8,000 bases of DNA from an uncultured Candidatus Melainabacteria bacterium (GTDB lineage: Bacteria > Cyanobacteriota > Vampirovibrionia > Gastranaerophilales > Gastranaerophilaceae), in NCBI GenBank assembly GCA_934693215.1, contig CAKUVB010000077.1, positions 1 through 8,000 on the forward strand, in the 5' to 3' direction. This document shows positions 1 to 6,634 of this stretch, piece after piece. The stretch's first letter is position 1. Each line of letters begins with the position of its first letter. The position numbers and the translations under genes are program-made. The notes under the pieces are model-generated. The model saw only the letters and a program-made list of their open reading frames with translations, searched no databases and had not been told where the DNA came from.

Positions 1-2
1 CT

Positions 3-3000
3 GTTAATACAAGAGTTAATAGTTTGTCAGAAAAGCTTACTAACACAAAACAGGAACTTTTAGGAAATATCTTAAATACAATAAAAGAGTCTAATAATGA
101 TATTGTAGAACAATTACAAACTCTTACAGTAAAAGAATATATTGATGTGTTGACTTCTGATATCAGAGGTTTGGAAGAAAATCTTTTACAATTAATCGCA
201 TCTTCAACCAGTGAACGTAATACAAAAATTCAAGAGGTTCATTCAAATATAGATTCTTCAAAAGATTTTATTATAAATAAATTGGCAGAATCGATAGTTG
301 ATAATAAAACATCTATAGAAAATTTTGTATCAACCTCAGTTTCATCTTTAGAAGCAATAATAAAAGATAATTTGAATTCTTCATCAGCGGAGATAAGTGA
401 TACAGTAGCTAGAGTTTTGACTTTAGTTGAAGAATCAGCAGGCAGTCAGTCAGACCAAACTCAAGAGGTTGTTCAAAAGGTCAGAAACATTTTATCAGCC
501 TTTCAATCTGCAATTGAGGCTTCAAATAATTCTATATTGAATGTTTCCCAAGAATCTATGAATACGCTTGCTTTATCTGTAGATTCTATTATTCAAGAAT
601 TTGCTGCTTTAAACTCAAGTATAAGAGATTCTGCATTAGATAATAAAACTGAAATTTTAAATAAAATTGATTCTGCTATACCAGTATTGTCAGATAATTA
701 TGAGAATTTGAGAAGTTTTGTTAAAGCTGAATTAAGTGAAAACATAAATAAAATATCTCAATTGGTATCTCATATAGAAATTTCAGAGCAATCAATATTA
801 CAAAGTATAGATGAGTCTAAAAACTCTATTCAAGAAAAAATCTCTAGTTTAGTTGATAAAATAATTGGAATAAAATCAGGGTTTGAGCAATCATCTATCG
901 GAATACATGATAATATCAATTTTAAGTTTGAAGAATTAATCAAAAAAATACAAGAGCTAGATAGTAATGATTTATCAGTATTACAAGAAAATTGTGATAG
1001 TATTTATTCAAAAATAAATAATCTAGAAAAAATTGTTGGATTAATTGAACAAAAACAAGATACACAAAAAACGGATTTAGTTGATGAATTATTAAATTCT
1101 GTAGATGAAATAAAATCAATAGCTCAGAATTCAGATATAAAGATTAATGAATTATTACAAAGTCTAAAATCAGAATCTCTTGCTATGTTGAATAATTCTC
1201 AAAGTTTAATTGATAACAAACTAAAGAACATTCAAGAAAATTCAGAAAATCAATTTAAAGATTTGTTGACTAATATTGAAACTTTAAAAACATCATTATC
1301 TTCAAAAGATGAAATAGAAGATAAGTTTAATCAAGTTGAAGGCACACTTGTAAATGTGTCTAGAGAGTTAAATACACTTAATTCAACAAAATTAACTGTT
1401 GAAGATTTGTCTTCATTAAAATCAGAAATAGATGATTTGCAATATACTTTAAAAGATTATATATCATCAATTTCAACTGAAAAAAGTAGTAGTATAATAA
1501 CAGATTTATCAAATAAACTTGATGAAGTTAATAATTATATTAAAGATGTAATTGAATCTAAATCAACCAGAGAAGAAGATTTGATAAAAGCAACTTCTGA
1601 AAATATAGAAAATCGATTTAATGATATTAATTCAATATTGTCAAATATAATAAGTGATATAAATAATGTTAGAACTATTGTTTCTTCAGATGCAGATGTA
1701 GAAAAACTTACTGATAAATTAAATGATATTCAAGCTGAGTTTGTAGAAGTTAATGCAAATATCAAAAATTCAGAATCTGATAATGTGGCTCATATTTCGT
1801 CATTAAGTGCATCTATGAAATCAAGATTGTCTGAGGTTGAAGAGCTTATTCAAAAATCAGTTATAGAAAAGGCTGATAGTATATCGGAATTGATAAATAC
1901 TCTTCAATCTTCTATAAAACAATTAGATGAAAATATTGATGAAGATACAACTCGTCAATTAAATATTGTGAAAGAAGAATTAGCATCAGTTTCTTGTGCA
2001 TTGTTTACCAATACAGATAAATTAACTCTGGCATCAAAATTACATTTTGATGAAGTATTTGAAAAATTTGCACATTCAGAGGATTTGTTAAAGTCATTAA
2101 AATTAGAATTTAATGAAGCATTTGCGGCAAATATTGAAGAAGTTAAAGCTGAATTTAATAATCTAAATCAGATATTTGATAAAGTTGAAGATATAAAAGG
2201 TCAAATAACAAGTTTGAACAATATTTTGAAAAGTTATTTTGAAAATATTGTAGAACAAATTGAAAAATATTCTTCACAAGAACAAGTAGAAGTATGTATA
2301 AATAAATTAGAAACAGTAGAGAATAAGCTTGATAAATTAGATTTTTCTGCTCAAAATACAGAAAATGCAGATAAATTAATTTTGTCTAATATTGAATCAA
2401 TTGAACAAAAGATGGATTCAATATCTTCTAATGTTGATACTTTGACTAGAAACACCTTAGCAGAGCAACTTGATGAAATTAAAGGTGTTGTTTTTGAACA
2501 ACGAGAACGTTTAAAAGCTCTTTCCACAACAGAAGATTTGACAAGATTACCTAATATAGAAGAAATAAATAATATTGTACAAACAAACACTGCTGATTTA
2601 TTGAGTGATTTTAATAAAAAACTTGATGAAACGTCAGTAGAAACATTATTATCAGAAAAACTTTCAAACTTAAAATCAGATTTGCTTAGTCAAACTGTAA
2701 AAATTCTTGATCAAATATCTTTTGAGGTAGAACAAGCAGAAATTATAGATAGTATTCAAGAAAATGCAAATATTCTAAAATCAGATATTTCGGAAACAAA
2801 ATCTGATATCCTTTCGAAATTAACCTCTAATAAGGCAGAGATAATTGATTCATTAGCTGATAAGAATGATATTGACGATATTCATAAAAAATTAGATGAT
2901 TTATCTGATAATTATGAGTTAGAAAAAGGCTTTGCTGATATTAATTCTAGACTAGATTCTTTAGTTGATAAATCAATTACAAGTGGATTTGAAGATGTAG

Positions 3001-4031
3001 AATCAACGATTCAAGATGGAATAAGCGATATTCAGAATAAACTAGATTCTGTAGTGGATAATTCATTAGAAAAAGGTTTTGAAGATGTAAAATCTAAAAT
3101 AGATTCTGTTACAGATAATACTATTAAAAAAGAATTAAATGAGGTAAAATCTCAACTTGAAACAGTTGCTAATAATGATGAACTTCAAAAAGAATTCGAA
3201 GAAGTTAAAAAACATTTATTAACTATTCAATCAGGTGATTGCAAGGCAAATTATACATATAGTTTGCAAGATGTTGAATCAGATATTGCAAAACTAAGAA
3301 TTGCAATGAAAGAGCTTCAAGCCGTTGCTCCTGATGAAGAATTAGAAGATATTCGTAAAAAAGTAGATGATATTGTTCTTGTTGTAGATAGTATTAAAAA
3401 TCAAATTTCACAAGCTGAAATTGATGAAATAGGTGCTAGTGTCGAAAAAATGAACGAGGACGTTGTAAGTATTAGTACAAGAACTAATAAGTTGCTTTTA
3501 ACTTCTGAAAATTCGGCTAATTTATTGAAAGAAAATCTTGAAAGTTTTAGATTAGTCGTAGACGATATTGATGAAAGAACAAGAAATTTAGCAGAAAGTT
3601 ATGATTTGACAGATGTTCATACATCTATTTCTGCAATTCAAAATTCATTAGAAGAAAATAGTAGACATAGTAGTATTGTTAATCAATCTCTTGTTGCTAT
3701 CGCAGAATGGGTTGATTGTGCAGGTGCAACTCTTTCTTCTATATTAGATAAGGTTGAAAAAATAGATGATATAGAATCTGTTAAATCGTTAATTAGAAAT
3801 ATAGAAATGCCTGATAGGTTTGATTATTCAGTATTTGATTCAATAGAGGAAAAATTTAATGTTCAACAAGATAAAATAGATATGTTAGAAGATAAGATTA
3901 ATAAACTAACAGAACTTGTTGAAGCTAATGATAATACTCAAATAACCAAGAAAATATCAAGTGTTGACAGACAACTTGCAAAACTAAACAAAAGTATAGA
4001 AAGACTAACATCTTATGTTGACGAAGAATAA
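3..4031 (+). CDS. Giant coiled-coil protein of unknown function, 5'-partial
   Basis: The frame has no stop from the left edge to TAA at 4029-4031. The first possible start in view is TTG at 24, but it has no Shine-Dalgarno sequence and the frame stays open before it, so the real start probably lies upstream and the protein exceeds 1,340 residues. Residue numbers here count from the TTG. The sequence is almost entirely heptad-like, rich in Ser, Asn, Asp, Glu, Lys, Ile and Leu, and acidic overall. I find only four prolines (about residues 220, 843, 1103, 1263) and one tryptophan (about 1229), as expected for a long helical rod. Residues 957-1064 are tandem repeats, and about 1076-1335 looks like a separate C-terminal domain. 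No membrane segment, signal peptide, Walker motif or enzyme motif is visible. A cytoskeletal, scaffold or SMC-like structural role is possible but inferred from shape alone. The end overlaps the flavoprotein gene. Confidence 0.85.
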   Translation, partial: VNTRVNSLSEKLTNTKQELLGNILNTIKESNNDIVEQLQTLTVKEYIDVLTSDIRGLEENLLQLIASSTSERNTKIQEVHSNIDSSKDFIINKLAESIVDNKTSIENFVSTSVSSLEAIIKDNLNSSSAEISDTVARVLTLVEESAGSQSDQTQEVVQKVRNILSAFQSAIEASNNSILNVSQESMNTLALSVDSIIQEFAALNSSIRDSALDNKTEILNKIDSAIPVLSDNYENLRSFVKAELSENINKISQLVSHIEISEQSILQSIDESKNSIQEKISSLVDKIIGIKSGFEQSSIGIHDNINFKFEELIKKIQELDSNDLSVLQENCDSIYSKINNLEKIVGLIEQKQDTQKTDLVDELLNSVDEIKSIAQNSDIKINELLQSLKSESLAMLNNSQSLIDNKLKNIQENSENQFKDLLTNIETLKTSLSSKDEIEDKFNQVEGTLVNVSRELNTLNSTKLTVEDLSSLKSEIDDLQYTLKDYISSISTEKSSSIITDLSNKLDEVNNYIKDVIESKSTREEDLIKATSENIENRFNDINSILSNIISDINNVRTIVSSDADVEKLTDKLNDIQAEFVEVNANIKNSESDNVAHISSLSASMKSRLSEVEELIQKSVIEKADSISELINTLQSSIKQLDENIDEDTTRQLNIVKEELASVSCALFTNTDKLTLASKLHFDEVFEKFAHSEDLLKSLKLEFNEAFAANIEEVKAEFNNLNQIFDKVEDIKGQITSLNNILKSYFENIVEQIEKYSSQEQVEVCINKLETVENKLDKLDFSAQNTENADKLILSNIESIEQKMDSISSNVDTLTRNTLAEQLDEIKGVVFEQRERLKALSTTEDLTRLPNIEEINNIVQTNTADLLSDFNKKLDETSVETLLSEKLSNLKSDLLSQTVKILDQISFEVEQAEIIDSIQENANILKSDISETKSDILSKLTSNKAEIIDSLADKNDIDDIHKKLDDLSDNYELEKGFADINSRLDSLVDKSITSGFEDVESTIQDGISDIQNKLDSVVDNSLEKGFEDVKSKIDSVTDNTIKKELNEVKSQLETVANNDELQKEFEEVKKHLLTIQSGDCKANYTYSLQDVESDIAKLRIAMKELQAVAPDEELEDIRKKVDDIVLVVDSIKNQISQAEIDEIGASVEKMNEDVVSISTRTNKLLLTSENSANLLKENLESFRLVVDDIDERTRNLAESYDLTDVHTSISAIQNSLEENSRHSSIVNQSLVAIAEWVDCAGATLSSILDKVEKIDDIESVKSLIRNIEMPDRFDYSVFDSIEEKFNVQQDKIDMLEDKINKLTELVEANDNTQITKKISSVDRQLAKLNKSIERLTSYVDEE
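2892..3215 (+). repeat. Tandem 19-20 residue protein repeats within the coiled coil
   Basis: Five consecutive units start with a [LI]-[DE]-x-[LV] signature followed by a D/N-rich turn and a GFEDVKSK-like helix. Unit lengths are about 20, 30, 19, 19 and 20 residues; the second unit carries an extra 11 residues (one hendecad). Typical pieces are LDSVVDNSLEKGFEDVKSK and IDSVTDNTIKKELNEVKSQ. The DNA of the units has diverged (synonymous and non-synonymous changes), so this looks like an old internal duplication kept for structure rather than a recent slippage array. Confidence 0.6.
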
Positions 4032-5400
4032 AATAGAGGAAGAATTAGAAAAGTTTTTACCAAAAGATAGTATTTTATCAAGTCTTGAGGAATGTTATGT
4101 ATATTCTCAAGATGGTACAAATACCAGAAAATCAGAGAAAACTCCTGATGTTGTAATTTTTCCGGAAACAATAGAAGAAGTTCAACATGTTGTTAAGTAT
4201 GCAAATCTTCATGACATACCCGTAACAGCAAGAGGTGCAGGAACTAATCTTATTGGAGCTTGCTTACCAGATTTTGGTGGTATTGTTATGAATTTTTCAA
4301 AAATGAATAAAATAAAAAGAATAAATAAAACAGATATGACAGCTATTGTTCAACCTGGAGTTGTGGTTGGCGATTTGCAAAAAGCTGTTGAAGAAATTGG
4401 TTTATTCTTTCCTCCTGACCCTTCAAATTTGAGAGTATCTACGATAGGTGGTGCAATAGCTCAATCTGCAGGAGGCCCAAAAACTTTTAAATACGGAACA
4501 ACAAAAGATTATGTTTTAGGCTTGAAGGTCGTTTTGGCTGATGGGAGTTTGATGATAACAGGAAGTAATACAATAAAAAATGCAACAGGATATCCTTTGT
4601 CGCAAATTTTTATTGGTAGTGAAGGAACATTAGGTATTGTTGTTGAAGCTACATTAAAATTAATACCAAAGCCTGAAACTTCAAGAGTTATGCTAGCTTA
4701 TTTTGATTCTATATGTGATGCAACTGTTTCAGTAAATAATATTATTGATTCAAAGATTTTTCCGTCAACAATAGATTTTATGGATAATAATGCAATCAAT
4801 ACGGTAGAAAAGTTTTATCCTGCCAATTTAGCTACGGATAAAACGGCAGCATTAATTATTGAGATAGAAGGTAGCGAAAATTCTGTTATTGAAGATAGTA
4901 ATAAATTGAAAGAGGTTTTACTAAAATCTAAAGCCTCAGGGATTACGATTTCTAATACGAAAGAAGAATATGAAAGAATATGGACCGCAAGGAGAGCATC
5001 TTTTGCTGCTACTGCAAAGTTAAGACCTGATGTTGTAACTGATGATATGATAGTACCTCGTTCAAATTTGCCAAAGCTAGTAGAAGGTATAAATAAAATC
5101 TGTCAAAAATATCAATTACAAACTTGTGTTATCGGGCATGTTGGAGATGGTAATGTGCACCCTCAAATAGCTTTAAATCTAGAGGATAAACAAGAATACG
5201 CAAATTATATTAAAGCTAAAGAAGAAATGTACAAGTTGACTATCGAGCTTGATGGAACTTTATCTGGAGAACATGGTATAGGTTCAGAAAAGAAAAAATA
5301 TATCCCAATGGCAATAGATAAAGTTGCTCTTGAATATATGAAAAAAATAAAAGCCGTATTTGACCCTAAAAATATTTTGAATCCGGATAAGATATTTTAA
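4015..5400 (+). CDS. glcD: GlcD-type FAD-linked D-2-hydroxyacid dehydrogenase (glycolate/D-lactate oxidase family)
   Basis: The 461-residue length is normal for GlcD and D-lactate dehydrogenases of the VAO/PCMH flavoprotein family, which oxidise D-2-hydroxyacids such as glycolate, D-lactate or D-2-hydroxyglutarate to 2-oxoacids. The N-terminal FAD-binding domain (about residues 44-220) shows TPDVVIFPETIEEV, RGAGTN (73-78), PPDPSN (133-138), STIGG and GSEGTLGI (201-208). The C-terminal FAD-oxidase domain (about 221-461) shows IWTARR, HVGDGNVH (375-382) and SGEHGIG (417-423). H375, H382 and E419 match the metal-binding His/His/Glu set known for D-2-hydroxyacid dehydrogenases. There is no signal peptide, membrane segment or C-terminal iron-sulfur domain, and no glcE or glcF nearby, so the electron acceptor is unknown. 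The ATG at 4015 lies inside the preceding gene and gives a typical N terminus; a weak purine-rich AGAAAG lies about 11 nt upstream. Exact substrate cannot be told from sequence. Confidence 0.93.
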   Translation: MLTKNKIEEELEKFLPKDSILSSLEECYVYSQDGTNTRKSEKTPDVVIFPETIEEVQHVVKYANLHDIPVTARGAGTNLIGACLPDFGGIVMNFSKMNKIKRINKTDMTAIVQPGVVVGDLQKAVEEIGLFFPPDPSNLRVSTIGGAIAQSAGGPKTFKYGTTKDYVLGLKVVLADGSLMITGSNTIKNATGYPLSQIFIGSEGTLGIVVEATLKLIPKPETSRVMLAYFDSICDATVSVNNIIDSKIFPSTIDFMDNNAINTVEKFYPANLATDKTAALIIEIEGSENSVIEDSNKLKEVLLKSKASGITISNTKEEYERIWTARRASFAATAKLRPDVVTDDMIVPRSNLPKLVEGINKICQKYQLQTCVIGHVGDGNVHPQIALNLEDKQEYANYIKAKEEMYKLTIELDGTLSGEHGIGSEKKKYIPMAIDKVALEYMKKIKAVFDPKNILNPDKIF

Positions 5401-5413
5401 GAAAATATTACAA

Positions 5414-5442
5414 TTTGCATTATATCGCATTATTGATATAAT
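5414..5442 (+). promoter_or_regulatory. Predicted sigma70-type promoter with extended -10 for cutA
   Basis: A perfect TATAAT at 5437-5442 is preceded by TG plus one base (TGATATAAT), the extended -10 form. TTTGCA at 5414-5419 is a plausible weak -35 (4 of 6 matches) at 17-bp spacing. Transcription would start near 5449 and give a leader of about 36 nt before cutA. It sits in the only intergenic gap of the window followed by a strong ribosome binding site. AT-rich DNA yields chance TATAAT matches, but the extended form and location support it. Confidence 0.55.
5419..5442. repeat. Perfect 8-8-8 inverted repeat overlapping the -10; candidate operator
   Basis: The arms ATTATATC (5419-5426) and GATATAAT (5435-5442) are exact reverse complements around an 8-nt spacer. 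The right arm contains the whole -10 box, and the repeat fills the gap between -35 and -10. There is only one G:C pair and no T-run after it, so it is unlikely to be the terminator of the upstream gene. A dimeric repressor bound here would block the promoter; this is inference, and chance palindromes are common in AT-rich DNA. Confidence 0.4.
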
Positions 5443-5465
5443 ATACCTGATATAGTTGGAAATAT

Positions 5466-5473
5466 AGGGGGAG
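5466..5473 (+). promoter_or_regulatory. Ribosome binding site of cutA
   Basis: AGGGGGAG is a strong purine-rich Shine-Dalgarno-like sequence ending 11 nt before the ATG at 5485. It supports that start for cutA and is one of the two clear sites in the window. Confidence 0.6.
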
Positions 5474-5484
5474 ATATTCATATT

Positions 5485-5799
5485 ATGGATATTATACTTG
5501 TTTATTGTACAGTTCCTGATAGAAAATCAGCAAAAGAGATTGCGGATTTGTTAGTGAAGCATCATTTAGCAGCTTGTGTTAGTATGACTGATAAGGTTGA
5601 GTCTATTTTCTCTTGGGACGGTGATTTTTGTAAGGAAAAAGAAATTCTGCTTACAATAAAAACAGTAAGAGATAACTTTGAAAAAATAAATTCATTGATA
5701 AACGACATTCATCCATATAGTGTTCCTGAAGTTATAGCAGTACCTGTAATAAATTGTAGTGAAGATTATATGAAATGGGTTGTACACGAAACGAATTAG
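5485..5799 (+). CDS. cutA: CutA1 family protein (divalent cation tolerance)
   Basis: The 104-residue product has the full CutA1 signature and usual length. Visible motifs are VYCTVPD at the N terminus (C8 matches the metal-linked Cys of E. coli CutA), LAACVS (28-33), SIFSWDG (40-46), EILLTIKT (53-60), HPYSVPE (76-82) and Y95-x-x-W98 near the C terminus. CutA forms very stable PII-like trimers, probably cytoplasmic. It was linked genetically to copper tolerance in E. coli, but its molecular role remains unsettled. Small departures from consensus are Ser33 where Asn is usual (AACVN) and Phe42 where Tyr is usual. It follows a predicted promoter and strong ribosome binding site, ends in TAG, and overlaps the metallopeptidase gene by 25 bp. 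No metal transporter or thiol-disulfide reductase gene, as in the E. coli cutA operon, is present here. Confidence 0.95.
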   Translation: MDIILVYCTVPDRKSAKEIADLLVKHHLAACVSMTDKVESIFSWDGDFCKEKEILLTIKTVRDNFEKINSLINDIHPYSVPEVIAVPVINCSEDYMKWVVHETN

Positions 5800-6584
5800 T
5801 AAAAAAACAAGAAATCATAAATTATTTTAAATCATTAGGTATAGAGGTTCATACAACAACCAAAGCTTTGGGGCATCAAGGATTTTTTAGACGAAATCGT
5901 ATTGATATTTCAAGGGTGTTGAGAGAAGATAGAATTATACCAACACTTATTCATGAATTTTCTCACTATATTGTTTTTAACAAAAAAAATATATGTAAGG
6001 ATTTTTTGCCTATATTTAATCAAAGTGACGAATTTATCTATGATGAATTGTATGCTGTTACAAATTGGGTTGATGAAAACTCGAAATTAGAAAAACTATA
6101 TATCCAAAAAGAAAACATTAAAAATACGATAAAACAACAAGAACGAATTATAAAAAGCAAGTATCCTGAATTCAAAAGAAATGAAAAATTTAAACCTTTC
6201 CATAAATATGCAAGATTTTCAGATGTAAAGCATTTACTTAAATATGATGCAATAAAAGTGTTGAATTGGTTTTCGTATAAAACGTATTCTATAATGAATT
6301 TAGAGCAGGAGTTTCCTGATATTCCTCAAGAATTTGCAGCATATTTACGTTTAAAATCTTGTCAGCGAAAACAAAATTCAATCTCTCGAAAAATAAATAA
6401 AATGAATAAATATTATAATGAGCCAACAGAATTATTTGCAAGGTTTGTTGAGGGGTTATATTTGGATAGTGAAAAAGTTATAGAATTAGCACCACGAACG
6501 TTTAGTATATTCAAAGCTTTATATGAAGAAGGGTATTATCCAAATTTAAATGAACTTTTTTCAATTGTAAACATTTGTGTATAA
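5775..6584 (+). CDS. Putative HEXXH zinc metallopeptidase
   Basis: The 269-residue product carries HEFSH at residues 60-64 in the helix context IIPTLIHEFSHYIVF, the zincin consensus in which two His bind zinc and Glu61 is the catalytic base. A second conserved-looking segment, EPTELFARFVEGLYLD (216-231), could supply a Glu third ligand (E219 most likely), as in gluzincin-like ImmA/IrrE and phage-associated zincins. The GHQGFFRRNRIDIS segment (33-46) before the motif looks like the first strand-turn of such folds. Between lies about 150 residues with a basic, coiled-coil-prone stretch (about 103-145), longer than in small zincins. There is no signal peptide or membrane segment, so it should be cytoplasmic. 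The ATG at 5775 lies inside cutA with only a weak GAAG upstream, which suggests translational coupling. I do not recognise a named family, and the substrate is unknown. Confidence 0.7.
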   Translation: MGCTRNELVKKQEIINYFKSLGIEVHTTTKALGHQGFFRRNRIDISRVLREDRIIPTLIHEFSHYIVFNKKNICKDFLPIFNQSDEFIYDELYAVTNWVDENSKLEKLYIQKENIKNTIKQQERIIKSKYPEFKRNEKFKPFHKYARFSDVKHLLKYDAIKVLNWFSYKTYSIMNLEQEFPDIPQEFAAYLRLKSCQRKQNSISRKINKMNKYYNEPTELFARFVEGLYLDSEKVIELAPRTFSIFKALYEEGYYPNLNELFSIVNICV

Positions 6585-6620
6585 ATTAGCAAAAAGTACC
6601 TAAAAAATGTTTTAATGTAT

Positions 6621-6628
6621 AAGGTGAT
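6621..6628 (+). promoter_or_regulatory. Ribosome binding site deciding the HNH gene start
   Basis: AAGGTGAT matches seven bases of the region complementary to the 16S rRNA 3' end (AGGTGAT). Its GG lies 4 nt before the ATG at 6629 but 10 nt before the ATG at 6635, so the second ATG has the more normal spacing. Confidence 0.55.
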
Positions 6629-6634
6629 ATGTGT

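Noticed and set aside
24..26. TTG as the true start of the coiled-coil gene
   Set aside because: No Shine-Dalgarno sequence precedes it, and the frame and polar helix-like composition continue to the window edge.
2351..2590. 79-codon open frame on the minus strand inside the coiled-coil gene
   Set aside because: It lies wholly within a strongly coding + strand frame, has no ribosome binding site I could see, and its Ser/Ile/Cys-rich product looks like an antisense shadow.
5419..5442. Inverted repeat as terminator of the flavoprotein gene
   Set aside because: The stem has a single G:C pair, a long 8-nt loop and no following T-run; it fits a promoter-overlapping operator better.
5284..5481. 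65-codon minus-strand frame across the end of the flavoprotein gene and the cutA leader
   Set aside because: The Ile/Tyr/Phe/Asn-rich product is what AT-rich antisense gives; it overlaps conserved flavoprotein codons and the promoter gap, with no supporting motif.
6558..6585. Possible promoter (TTTTCA ... TATAAA) before the HNH gene
   Set aside because: Both boxes are weak matches within AT-rich coding sequence at the end of the metallopeptidase gene; read-through from the cutA promoter explains expression equally well.
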